A stretch of 9,068 nucleotides of DNA from Blautia sp. AF19-10LB (GCF_003461245.1 NZ_QTWS01000066.1:1-9068), one strand, 5' to 3'. Shown: positions 1-5,963, counted from the stretch's first letter. Notes: generated by a model not told the origin, from the sequence alone. Made by a program: numbers and translations.

Positions 1-144
1 CCGAAAGGCAAGCAGTATTGGTGTTATGGACGCACCCTGAAAAAAGGCGGTATCCCGCCCGATTTCAGATGCTCTGGTAACTTGTTGCCGAGTAGTTCAC
101 TAATAAAAAAGTCAGAGAATTCATGCCCGTGTATACAACTTTAA
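1..144 (+). CDS. Possible 3' end of an unidentified gene, cut by the window edge
   Basis: Frame 1 is open from the first base to a TAA at 142-144, giving 47 residues that begin PKGKQYWCYGRTLKKGGI and end KKSENSCPCIQL. The peptide has four cysteines and several aromatic and basic residues, but I do not recognise a family. The other two forward frames close within the first 90 bases. Small hairpins lie inside (GGTG/CACC near 20-35 and GGCGG/CCGCC at 46-59), so this could also be non-coding sequence that happens to be open. If it is a gene, its start and most of its body lie to the left of the window. Low confidence. Confidence 0.3.
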   Translation, partial: PKGKQYWCYGRTLKKGGIPPDFRCSGNLLPSSSLIKKSENSCPCIQL

Positions 145-197
145 AATATTAACAAAAATAAGAACTAAATAAAATAATATTTGGTTAATCTGTTTTG

Positions 198-214
198 GCA
201 CTCAGTGCTATACT
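198..214 (+). promoter_or_regulatory. Extended -10 promoter of rplY overlapped by a dyad
   Basis: TGCTATACT at 206-214 fits an extended -10 element (TG-N-TATACT, five of six matches to TATAAT). No good -35 lies 16-18 bases upstream, which suits an extended -10 promoter. The perfect inverted repeat GCACT-C-AGTGC at 198-208 overlaps the TG motif and could be a small operator. The predicted transcript would start near 221 and carry a leader of about 90 bases before the rplY start. No experimental support is visible. Confidence 0.45.
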
Positions 215-247
215 TCTAACCGTAAAAAGTAAACAGAACTTAACAAA

Positions 248-300
248 ACCTCCTTTCACAAAACAAAGTTGAAGGCTGCTAAGCATCAGATTTTTGGAGG
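248..300 (+). promoter_or_regulatory. rplY leader with an anti-Shine-Dalgarno-like tract and strong RBS
   Basis: The leader carries ACCTCCTTTC at 248-257, which matches the anti-Shine-Dalgarno tail at the 3' end of bacterial 16S rRNA. The gene's own Shine-Dalgarno GGAGG lies at 296-300, nine bases before the ATG. CCTCC (249-253) can pair with GGAGG (296-300), so the leader could fold back and hide its own ribosome-binding site. The pairing is only 5 bp, so control through it is an inference. Confidence 0.35.
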
Positions 301-309
301 AAAAGACAA

Positions 310-903
310 ATGAATACTTTAAAAGCTGAAAAAAGAAGCATGGACGTTAAGGCAAAAAGACTGAGAAGAGAAGGATACGTTACAGGTAATGTATTTGGTC
401 GTGAGATCGAAGGTTCCATTCCAGTAAAAATGCTGAAGACCGAGGTTGACAAACTGTTAAAGACTGAGCACAAAGGAAGCCAGGTTATGCTGGATGTAGA
501 AGGTCAGACATACGACGCACTGATCAAAGAGGTTGACTTCAACCCACTGGCAGGCAGAGTAGATGAGATTGATTTCCAGGCACTGGTAAGCAATGAAAAA
601 GTACATTCTGTTGCTGAGATTGTGATCGTAAACCACGACAAAGTAGCAGAGGGTGTTCTCCAGGAGAACATGGAAGAGGTGAACTACAGAGCTTATCCGT
701 CAGCACTGGTTGACAAAGTAGAAGTAGATGTAGCCGGACTCAAAGTTGGCGATACCATCCGTGTCAAGGATCTGAGCCTTGCAAAAGATAAAGACATCGA
801 TATCAAAGATGATCCGGAAGCTGTTGTATTGACCGTTGTAGCTGTCCACAACGGAGCTGTTCCGGAGACTGTAACACCTGAGGAAGAAACAGAAGAAGCG
901 TAA
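310..903 (+). CDS. rplY: 50S ribosomal protein L25 (Ctc/TL5 type)
   Basis: This gene encodes a 197-residue protein of the long L25 family (general stress protein Ctc/TL5), which binds 5S rRNA in the large ribosomal subunit. The N-terminal 5S-binding domain covers roughly residues 1-90 (KRSMDVKAKRLRREGYVTGNVFGREIEG, then KEVDFNPLAGRVDEIDFQAL). A second beta-rich domain covers about 95-180, followed by an acidic tail ending EEETEEA, typical of the longer bacterial forms. The ATG at 310 is supported by GGAGG nine bases upstream. It is probably transcribed alone: a promoter-like sequence lies upstream, and a hairpin-rich region with terminators lies downstream. The fold family is clear; Ctc-type stress induction is known in Bacillus but nothing here shows it. 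Confidence 0.95.
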   Translation: MNTLKAEKRSMDVKAKRLRREGYVTGNVFGREIEGSIPVKMLKTEVDKLLKTEHKGSQVMLDVEGQTYDALIKEVDFNPLAGRVDEIDFQALVSNEKVHSVAEIVIVNHDKVAEGVLQENMEEVNYRAYPSALVDKVEVDVAGLKVGDTIRVKDLSLAKDKDIDIKDDPEAVVLTVVAVHNGAVPETVTPEEETEEA

Positions 904-913
904 TGGGGACTGT

Positions 914-1134
914 CCAAACGCCCGCCAGTTTGGCAACTGAAAACCCTGAGGGGGGCGATCTCATAGTTGCGAAGGTCGAATGTCCCCCTCAGACACCCCC
1001 CTTTTTGGTCACGCTTGGCTCATCAAGACAGAACAGTGTTGACGTCAACTGTGTAGGGCTGTTTCGCTGGCGCGAAAGGCGCGGCAACTTGAATTGGTAA
1101 TAGCTGTACCTCCCGCGAGCACGCTGAAGGCGTG
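914..1134. repeat. GC-rich hairpin-dense intergenic element (possible dispersed repeat or structured RNA)
   Basis: Just after the L25 stop codon the composition becomes GC-rich and full of short inverted repeats. These are CCAAAC/GTTTGG (914-919/928-933), competing with CAGTT/AACTG (926-930/935-939); CTGAGGGGG/CCCCCTCAG (946-954/984-992); the palindrome GTTGACGTCAAC near 1038-1049; GCGC-GAAAG-GCGC (1070-1082); and CACGC-TGAAG-GCGTG (1120-1134). A 65-codon open frame at 903-1100 starts one base before the end of rplY, has no proper RBS and has a low-complexity product, so I do not call it a gene. The stretch resembles an intergenic repeat or MITE-like insertion, but copy number cannot be judged from one window. 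Confidence 0.4.
946..1006 (+). terminator. Candidate rplY terminator with two competing stems
   Basis: CTGAGGGGG (946-954) pairs perfectly with CCCCCTCAG (984-992). Alternatively GGGGGG (950-955) can pair with CCCCCC (996-1001), which is followed immediately by five Ts (1002-1006). The second fold resembles an intrinsic terminator with a long loop. The first would exclude it, so the pair has the geometry of a terminator and anti-terminator. Confidence 0.35.
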
Positions 1135-1158
1135 GCGTCGACGGTCTAGTAGTATGAT

Positions 1159-1210
1159 AAAATAACAGGATATCTTCTCCATGCGAAAGAGAAGATATCC
1201 TGTTATTTTT
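1159..1210. terminator. Strong 21-bp hairpin, probable bidirectional terminator
   Basis: The arm at 1159-1179 pairs with 1189-1209 without a mismatch around a 9-base loop (CATGCGAAA). On the + strand the stem ends in TTATTTTT; on the - strand it also ends in a T-rich tract (TTATTTTATC). It can therefore stop transcription from rplY on one side and from citC-citX on the other. The length and perfection of the stem are greater than a terminator needs. Confidence 0.75.
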
Positions 1211-1240
1211 ATGTCACGAAATCTATAGCTTAAGAAAACT

Positions 1241-1404
1241 AAGACTCAAGGAGCACCAGCGCAAGTCTGAGCTCCATTCATACGAAAGCCTTCCGACCTG
1301 AAACACCAGGAGAATTTTTCGAAGGGCACTACACAAGACAAAATTTCCGTCAAACACCCAGCCCAGGGGTTGTCAGGGGACTGGCCAAGTCCCTTGACGG
1401 TTTT
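1241..1404. ncRNA. Candidate structured RNA or repeat element downstream of citX
   Basis: This gene-free stretch holds several nested or interleaved inverted repeats. AGACT (1242-1246) pairs with AGTCT (1264-1268), while GGAGC (1250-1254) pairs with GCTCC (1271-1275); the two are interleaved, as in an H-type pseudoknot. GCCTTC (1288-1293) pairs with GAAGGGC (1321-1327) with one bulge, enclosing CCTG/CAGG (1297-1300/1307-1310). CCGTCAA (1347-1353) can pair with TTGACGG (1394-1400), competing with the 11-bp stem at 1372-1398. The same pairings exist on both strands, so the transcribed strand is not certain; read from the citX side it would be its 3' UTR. No known RNA family is recognised. Confidence 0.4.
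1372..1404 (+). terminator. Hairpin followed by a short T tract
   Basis: GTCAGGGGACT (1372-1382) pairs with AGTCCCTTGAC (1388-1398) over 11 bp with one G-T wobble and a 5-base loop. GG and then TTTT follow at 1401-1404. It could terminate + strand transcripts, or be one arm of the larger structured element it lies in. Confidence 0.4.
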
Positions 1405-1423
1405 CTTATATCCCAATATAAAC

Positions 1424-1449
1424 AAAAGCCCCCCAGGGCATTTGCCCTG
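1424..1449 (-). terminator. Possible citX terminator
   Basis: On the minus strand, a few bases after the citX stop, CAGGGC-AAAT-GCCCTG (1434-1449) forms a 6-bp hairpin. It is followed by a G run and then TTTT (1427-1424). The gap between stem and T tract is longer than usual, so it is a weak terminator at best; the 21-bp stem further along may do the main work. Confidence 0.35.
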
Positions 1450-1459
1450 CTAAAAAATG

Positions 1460-1981
1460 TCAATATAAATTGACGGGATTCTGGGAATTCCCCAGAATTT
1501 CCTCTATTCTATCCTGCATCTCCGCAACCGTATGCCTCCGCGCCCGCGCACACTCCTGCGCCTGACAATCGCAGATCAGACATTTCCGATAGGAAGACCG
1601 GGAAAGTTTCATCCCATCTGTCCCGATCACATCCATATCAAACAAACGCCCATAAGGATGCCTCTCCTCAATCTGCTGAGTGAGATCCTTAATCTTTTCG
1701 GCAGGAGCATCAACACAGAGCAGCATCTCATCTCCTGTAATATCATGAAAAACACGAGATTCAAGTACATTCATATCTGCCGCAGAAAGAGCATGCAATA
1801 AAGCATCTTTTCCCGCCTCAAATCCCTTTCGGATCAGAGGCGTCGTCTTGATCGGCCCTGGAATATTCATACAAAAAGAAATTACAGGCTTCTGATATTT
1901 TTCTATAAATTCATTCTGGATCTGCACACGCCTGTCGCGGCAGAACATCATATCGGTAATTGTAACTTCCTGACCTTGCAT
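1460..1981 (-). CDS. citX: CitX, apo-citrate lyase phosphoribosyl-dephospho-CoA transferase
   Basis: CitX attaches the 2'-(5''-triphosphoribosyl)-3'-dephospho-CoA prosthetic group to a serine of the acyl carrier subunit (CitD) of citrate lyase. The 173-residue product is close to the usual family length. It shows the family signatures GRLFDMDV (111-118) and the Cys/Arg-rich block RKCLICDCQAQECARARRH (132-150). The ATG at 1981 has AAAGGA about ten bases upstream. It lies 83 bases downstream of citC on the same strand, so the two are probably co-transcribed. The expected substrate genes citD, citE and citF, and citG which makes the prosthetic group precursor, are not in the window. The family assignment is firm; partnership with a citrate lyase encoded elsewhere is inferred. 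Confidence 0.92.
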   Translation of the reverse strand: MQGQEVTITDMMFCRDRRVQIQNEFIEKYQKPVISFCMNIPGPIKTTPLIRKGFEAGKDALLHALSAADMNVLESRVFHDITGDEMLLCVDAPAEKIKDLTQQIEERHPYGRLFDMDVIGTDGMKLSRSSYRKCLICDCQAQECARARRHTVAEMQDRIEEILGNSQNPVNLY

Positions 1982-2015
1982 ATCTTGAAAATCCTTTCAC
2001 TAAATAAATTTAATT

Positions 2016-2041
2016 TTCAGCCCAAACTCTTATGGGATGAA
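2016..2041 (-). other. Imperfect hairpin between citC and citX
   Basis: On the minus strand TTCATCCCA pairs with TGGGCTGAA around an 8-base loop, nine positions with one mismatch, followed by an A/T-rich tract before the citX RBS. It could reduce read-through from citC into citX or mark an mRNA processing site. No separate citX promoter is convincing. Confidence 0.3.
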
Positions 2042-2064
2042 GCATTTTTTCCATCTGTCCTAAA

Positions 2065-3111
2065 TCAATAGTGAATCACATTTTCAGCGGTACAAATTTT
2101 CTCAAGTACCGGCTGAGCTTCCGGGCTTTGGAAATAATCCAGGGTTGTCTCAGGGACAAGTTCCCTGAGAAGTTCCCAGTTTTCTTCCTTCAAAGCCTGA
2201 CGTACCGTGGACGCACTGATAGCTTTTCCATCATTTTCCTTACGTGGAACAATGATACATTCAATTCCGTTTTCCGGCAGTTTCTCGGACATGATCTGGT
2301 TGTAGATGCCAGTGACAAGGCTTGTCGGTTCCTCGCCAACGTAGCGTCGATTGATTCCAAGCGCAGCTGCGATTTTAGTGAAAACAGTCAGATCCAGCAT
2401 GGCATGGCTTTCAATCACAGCCTTTTCATCTTTCTGGAAATAACTTGGAAAAGTCGCATTGCTGATGATGTACGGACCGCTGTCATGATAACGGATATTT
2501 GTAAGATGGGCAGTCCCTTCCATGACCAGTTTTTTACGCACCGCAAAAGGAACTAGGCTTGCATCTTCGCTGACAATAAACAAATGAAGAATATCATTTT
2601 CGGCAGCAGCTTTTTCCACCAGGTACTGATGACCGAGAGTAAAAGGATTAGCATTCATCACAAGAGCAGCCACCCGTGGTGCATCTTCTTTCTGCTTCGC
2701 CAGAGTATTCAGATAACCGGGAAAACCGGTACGCTTATTTTCCATAAAGACAATCTGTCCATTGATCCGTGCAATCTCATAAAAGCCAAGATCGCCGAAA
2801 AATCTGGCAGAATCGCATTTCGTATAAAGAAACAGATGTGTATTTCCTCTGGAAAACTGCAGCTCGATCAGATGACTGACGATCGAATTCATCAGTCCCT
2901 CGCCCTGGTGTTCATGGCTGACCGCCATACACCGAAGCGTATTTCCAAAACAGCTTCCTGTTGCGATCAGATTCATTTCATCATCATACATCCCACAGGT
3001 ATAATCAAGATTCCCATCCCTTCGGATTCCTTCCGACGTAAGTAGTTCGTCTACCAGACGGTTGCCGCGCTTATCTGATGCGGTGATTTGTGTTATAAAA
3101 TAATCGGACAT
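2065..3111 (-). CDS. citC: CitC, [citrate (pro-3S)-lyase] ligase
   Basis: CitC uses acetate and ATP to acetylate the prosthetic group of citrate lyase, switching the enzyme on. The 348-residue product has an N-terminal GNAT-like domain (about 1-130, with the acyl-CoA loop motif HQGEG near 68-72). A nucleotidyltransferase domain follows, with MNANPFTLGH near 152-161 (the TxGH motif), HDSGPYIISNATFPSYF near 209-225, and ISAST at 298-302. I chose the ATG at 3111 because GGAG lies six bases before it. The frame stays open to an ATG at 3123 and a GTG at 3138, with weaker sites. It precedes citX with no citDEF, which is unusual because citC normally heads a citCDEF(X)G cluster. It is divergent from the sigma-factor gene. 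Confidence 0.93.
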   Translation of the reverse strand: MSDYFITQITASDKRGNRLVDELLTSEGIRRDGNLDYTCGMYDDEMNLIATGSCFGNTLRCMAVSHEHQGEGLMNSIVSHLIELQFSRGNTHLFLYTKCDSARFFGDLGFYEIARINGQIVFMENKRTGFPGYLNTLAKQKEDAPRVAALVMNANPFTLGHQYLVEKAAAENDILHLFIVSEDASLVPFAVRKKLVMEGTAHLTNIRYHDSGPYIISNATFPSYFQKDEKAVIESHAMLDLTVFTKIAAALGINRRYVGEEPTSLVTGIYNQIMSEKLPENGIECIIVPRKENDGKAISASTVRQALKEENWELLRELVPETTLDYFQSPEAQPVLEKICTAENVIHY

Positions 3112-3161
3112 AAAACTCTCCATTCCGCCGCCTTCCACCGCGGCATAAATACTATATTAAT

Positions 3162-3188
3162 CTTATAACAGCCGCCGAAAGATGTAAA
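3162..3188 (-). promoter_or_regulatory. Probable citC promoter
   Basis: On the minus strand an extended -10, TGTTATAAG (TG-N-TATAAG; hexamer at 3162-3167), lies 15 bases after TTTACA (3183-3188). The hexamers match the sigma-A consensus well; the spacing is short but the TG extension compensates. The predicted start is about 40 bases before the citC start codon. Confidence 0.45.
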
Positions 3189-3258
3189 GAAAAAAGCGAT
3201 TCGTAAATGGAATGAGGATATAGTTGCTGTGAACAGTAACAGGATATACACAGATTTT

Positions 3259-3290
3259 TTGTAACATTTTCCACATTCAGATGTTATATT
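3259..3290 (+). promoter_or_regulatory. Promoter region of the sigma/anti-sigma operon
   Basis: Two readings overlap. TTGTAA (3259-3264) is followed 17-20 bases later by TGTTATATT (3282-3290), a weak sigma-A promoter. TGTAACATTT (3260-3269) with a 16-base spacer to TGTTA also resembles the -35 of ECF promoters (TGxAAC-type), which would mean autoregulation by the sigma factor encoded just downstream. The sequence alone does not decide. Confidence 0.4.
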
Positions 3291-3329
3291 GGTGAAAGAG
3301 AAAAAAATCCGGGAAGGGGGAATGCAGAT

Positions 3330-3830
3330 GTGGATAATGAAATCTTATTAAAACTTTACAGTCTTTATCAGAAAGAACTTTACCTGTATCTGTATTCCCT
3401 CTGCGGGGACAGGCATCTGGCAGAAGACCTGCTGCATGAGACGTTTCTCAAGGCGCTGCTGGCACTGCCGGACGGACACGCGAACATGCGGGCATGGCTT
3501 TATATGGTGGCGAGAAATCTTTTTTATAATCAATGGAAAAAGAATTCAAGGGAAATTCTTATGGAGAAACAGGAGAATTACCCGGAGAGAAAAACAGACG
3601 AGGATCTGCTTGAAAAAATCCTCGAAGAAGAAAACCGGCGAGCCCTTTATCGTGCAATCCGCAGACTGGAGATAAAGAAACGGGAAATTATCCAAATGCA
3701 GTATTTTGGCGGAATGTCGCAGAAAGAGATCGCGGCAGTTTTACATATCACGCCGGAAAATGTACGCGTGTTGGCATACAGGGCCAAAAAAGATCTGAAA
3801 AAATATCTGGAAGAGGAGGGTGAAAAATGA
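3330..3830 (+). CDS. ECF-type RNA polymerase sigma factor
   Basis: The gene encodes a 166-residue sigma-70 family protein of the extracytoplasmic function type, consisting only of regions 2 and 4. Region 2 spans about 8-73 (core contact and -10 recognition: DRHLAEDLLHETFLKAL, then RAWLYMVARNLFYNQWKKN). Region 4 spans about 105-160, with the helix-turn-helix GGMSQKEIAAVLHITPENVRVLAYRAKKDLKK for -35 contacts. Translation starts at a GTG; the nearby ATG at 3328 is out of frame and closes at once. GGGGG at 3316-3320 is the RBS. The last four bases (ATGA) overlap the start of the next gene, an arrangement typical of a sigma factor coupled to its anti-sigma factor. The signal and regulon are unknown. 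Confidence 0.92.
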   Translation: MDNEILLKLYSLYQKELYLYLYSLCGDRHLAEDLLHETFLKALLALPDGHANMRAWLYMVARNLFYNQWKKNSREILMEKQENYPERKTDEDLLEKILEEENRRALYRAIRRLEIKKREIIQMQYFGGMSQKEIAAVLHITPENVRVLAYRAKKDLKKYLEEEGEK

Positions 3831-5191
3831 CATATCGTGAGTTGTTGAAACTATATAAGCAAGGCAAGCTGGAAGACAGCGCAAAGAAACAGGTAGAAGC
3901 GGAAATCGAAAAACAGGATGCAATCAGTGAATTTCTCTATGAAGAAGGAACGATACCAGATTTCTCTGATCTGGAGAGCGGGCAGGAACGTTTCGATGAT
4001 TCGAATGACGAAAATCAGCTGACAGAACGACAAGACAATAAGGCAGAGGACAACGTAGAAAAACAATCAAAGAATCAGATAATAGAAAAAAGTAAGTCTG
4101 CCGGAGACTCCCGAGATCAACAGGAGGATGAGTTCAACAGACAATTCATAAAAGAAATCCAGCGTTCTATCCGCAGAGCCTTTATCAAAATGGGACTGGC
4201 AGTAGGAGCAGCAGTCCTCGCAGTTGTTTTGTGTGCGGTGTTTATTTTACCAAAGGCGGTGTCAAAATTTTATTACGATCCAAACGAAGTTGCCGGAAAA
4301 TATGAGGAAATGATCACGACCCGAATGGAGCTGGATCTATCTGTTTATTCCGAACTGTTTCTGCCAGGCAATCACCGGGATCAGGTCAATGCCGTACCGA
4401 GAGGTTACGGCGAATACGACATCGTTATTCCACAGACCACCAACTGGACCGGAAGATCTACTTCTGTCAGCGGACGTCTGGTGCGGGGAAAACTTACTCT
4501 CTATGACAACAATATCCTGAGTCGTCCGATCATGCAGTTCTACCTTCCGGGAGACGAGGATGCATGGGCGGCGTGGGAAGTTGACGAAAATGGCAAAGAA
4601 ACAAAAATGGACACAGAGGCCCGGAAACAGGAAAGTATTCAGTACTCCAAAGAAGAAATCGCAGGATATAATGACAACGACTGGTATCTCGCTTACGTTT
4701 CCATTAATGATATCATGGATTACAAGGATTTTATCGAGTGGTTTCAGAAGCTTTCAGATCAGAAAGAACTGGAATGGGGAGCCCTCTGGTGTGCGGTCCA
4801 TACAGAAGACGAAGATGGCTACCTCGTAGAGCCAGACATTGGTTTCTGTCCACTGCCATCCGGAATGAGCATCAGCTGGGACAGAGAGAAATATCCGTAC
4901 CTGTCTCTTCTGGATAATTCAGACCTTAGCCATGTGGCAGAGGCAAATGACGAAGAAACCATGCAGACTCATTTTATCAGTATGCTTTCTTACATCCGAG
5001 ATCATGACGAGATCCTTTCGATGATGGGTCAGACGACAGACTCTCCGAACAGATATCAGGATATGATCAACTATGTAAAGAAAAACGGTCTGAAGATCCA
5101 TGGCTTTGCAGTCAGCGCAAAGAAAAAGGCACTTCTTGAATTGTACCAGGAGGCTATGGTATCGTACATCCAGACAGTACCACAGAATTGA
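3827..5191 (+). CDS. Membrane anti-sigma factor (sigma factor regulator type)
   Basis: The 454-residue protein has a highly charged cytoplasmic N-terminus (1-118; it starts MTYRELLKLYKQGKLEDSAKKQ). One transmembrane helix follows at about 122-144 (GLAVGAAVLAVVLCAVFIL), then a long extracytoplasmic part. The C-terminal portion (about 300-450, including QKELEWGALWCAVHTEDEDGYLVEPDIGFCPLPSG) resembles the sigma factor regulator C-terminal domain found in Firmicute anti-sigma factors. No zinc-binding HxxxCxxC (ZAS) motif is present. Its start codon overlaps the sigma-factor stop (ATGA), and GGAGGG precedes it, so the pair is translationally coupled. It is inferred to hold the sigma factor at the membrane until an envelope signal arrives; the signal is unknown. 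Confidence 0.82.
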   Translation: MTYRELLKLYKQGKLEDSAKKQVEAEIEKQDAISEFLYEEGTIPDFSDLESGQERFDDSNDENQLTERQDNKAEDNVEKQSKNQIIEKSKSAGDSRDQQEDEFNRQFIKEIQRSIRRAFIKMGLAVGAAVLAVVLCAVFILPKAVSKFYYDPNEVAGKYEEMITTRMELDLSVYSELFLPGNHRDQVNAVPRGYGEYDIVIPQTTNWTGRSTSVSGRLVRGKLTLYDNNILSRPIMQFYLPGDEDAWAAWEVDENGKETKMDTEARKQESIQYSKEEIAGYNDNDWYLAYVSINDIMDYKDFIEWFQKLSDQKELEWGALWCAVHTEDEDGYLVEPDIGFCPLPSGMSISWDREKYPYLSLLDNSDLSHVAEANDEETMQTHFISMLSYIRDHDEILSMMGQTTDSPNRYQDMINYVKKNGLKIHGFAVSAKKKALLELYQEAMVSYIQTVPQN

Positions 5192-5221
5192 AAAAGAAGT
5201 TAGGGATAAACAGGTTTTTAC

Positions 5222-5261
5222 AGATTGAGCAATGTGCAGAAATACACATTGCTCGATTTTT
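5222..5261 (+). terminator. Terminator of the sigma/anti-sigma operon
   Basis: GAGCAATGTG (5227-5236) pairs perfectly with CACATTGCTC (5245-5254) around an 8-base loop. The stem extends outward by further A-T and G-T pairs, and GATTTTT follows at 5255-5261. It sits between two convergent genes and overlaps the last bases of the tetR gene. Only the + strand has a T tract directly after the stem. Confidence 0.8.
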
Positions 5262-5904
5262 ATGCAGAGGCTTTTTCATTACAGAATTTTGTGATACATT
5301 GTTCCAGATCCGCACAAAGCTCCCTGGTTTTTTCTTCAGGAATGCACAGGATATGGAAGCAGCACTGCAAAACCTGCCAGAACAGGGTATTGAGTGAAAA
5401 ACGTTCAGGCGCGGCTTTAACCATTTGAGAGATCACACCAATGTAACCATACATAGATGCCATGGTAAAATCATCCACATCCGAAATGGGAAGAATCTCA
5501 TCAAAGCTGTTTCGGTAAAGCGTTGTAATAAAAACAGGAAGATCTTTCTGTGGCACATAGACGGGATAGTCCGTGTAATAGTCAGTCAGAAAGCGTCCAA
5601 GCTTCGGATTCGTCAGGATCTGCCGCCACATCAGATACAGGGCAAAGACATACTGATGCGATGAAACAGAAGTATACTGTTCTGCGAATCTTTTATTGTC
5701 CGTGTAGATTTCCCACAATATTTCATATCGGATCATATCTTTCTGCTTGAAGTGATAGTAGATCGATCCACGGTTCACATGGGCCGCTTTGCAGATATCA
5801 TTATAGCTGGTTTCATGAAAACCCTTATCCAGAAATAATTTTCTGCATTCGGCAAGGATCAGTTTTCGGGTTTCAATTCCCGTTTCGTATTTTTTGTCTG
5901 CCAA
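5260..5904 (-). CDS. TetR/AcrR-family transcriptional regulator
   Basis: The product (214 residues from the chosen start) has a TetR N-terminal helix-turn-helix at about 10-55: TRKLILAECRKLFLDKGFHETSYNDICKAAHVNRGSIYYHFKQKD. This ends in the typical GSIYYHF recognition-helix signature. A variable ligand-binding C-terminal domain follows. I chose a TTG start at 5904 because GGAGGG lies seven bases upstream; the frame runs back to a TTG at 5919, but that would place the Shine-Dalgarno inside the gene. The gene is divergent from the corrinoid methyltransferase operon, so it probably controls that operon in response to the methyl donor or a related aromatic compound. This role is inferred from position only. 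Confidence 0.9.
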   Translation of the reverse strand: MADKKYETGIETRKLILAECRKLFLDKGFHETSYNDICKAAHVNRGSIYYHFKQKDMIRYEILWEIYTDNKRFAEQYTSVSSHQYVFALYLMWRQILTNPKLGRFLTDYYTDYPVYVPQKDLPVFITTLYRNSFDEILPISDVDDFTMASMYGYIGVISQMVKAAPERFSLNTLFWQVLQCCFHILCIPEEKTRELCADLEQCITKFCNEKASA

Positions 5905-5934
5905 TTCAAATCCCTCCAATTTGACGATAAATAA

Positions 5935-5962
5935 AATTTAAACAGTTTCCGCTATTGTTCAA
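5935..5962 (-). promoter_or_regulatory. Possible tetR promoter
   Basis: On the minus strand TTGAAC (5957-5962) is followed after 16 bases by TAAATT (5935-5940), a four-of-six -10. It is the only plausible pair in the intergenic region in this orientation, and it is modest. The inverted repeat at 5937-5963 covers it. Confidence 0.35.
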
Positions 5963-5963
5963 A
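5937..5963. promoter_or_regulatory. Candidate TetR operator
   Basis: TTTAAACA (5937-5944) and TGTTCAAA (5956-5963) form an inverted repeat with one mismatch across an 11-base centre. The 27-base span covers the predicted tetR promoter and lies about 25 bases upstream of the operon's -35. This is where an autorepressor that also controls the divergent operon would bind. A second, weaker repeat, TACAT-N9-ATGTA (6007-6025), overlaps the operon's -10. Confidence 0.4.

Noticed and set aside
46..59. GGCGG-TATC-CCGCC hairpin at the left edge as a terminator
   Set aside because: No T tract follows and it lies within an open reading frame; a 5-bp stem alone is weak evidence.
195..210. CIRCE (HrcA) operator or sigma-54 promoter at TTGGCACTCAGTGCTA
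   Set aside because: CIRCE needs a 9-base spacer between half-sites and here it is one base. For sigma-54 the GG-to-GC spacing is 8 rather than 10.
903..1100. 65-codon open frame MGTVQTPASL... after rplY
   Set aside because: It overlaps the rplY stop, has no suitable RBS, has low-complexity composition and lies across several hairpins.
2071..3045. Long forward-strand open frames opposite citC
   Set aside because: They are antisense shadows of the clearly conserved citC frame, with no RBS or family similarity.
5188..5428. Short forward frames after the anti-sigma gene
   Set aside because: They run through the terminator hairpin and antisense to the tetR gene.
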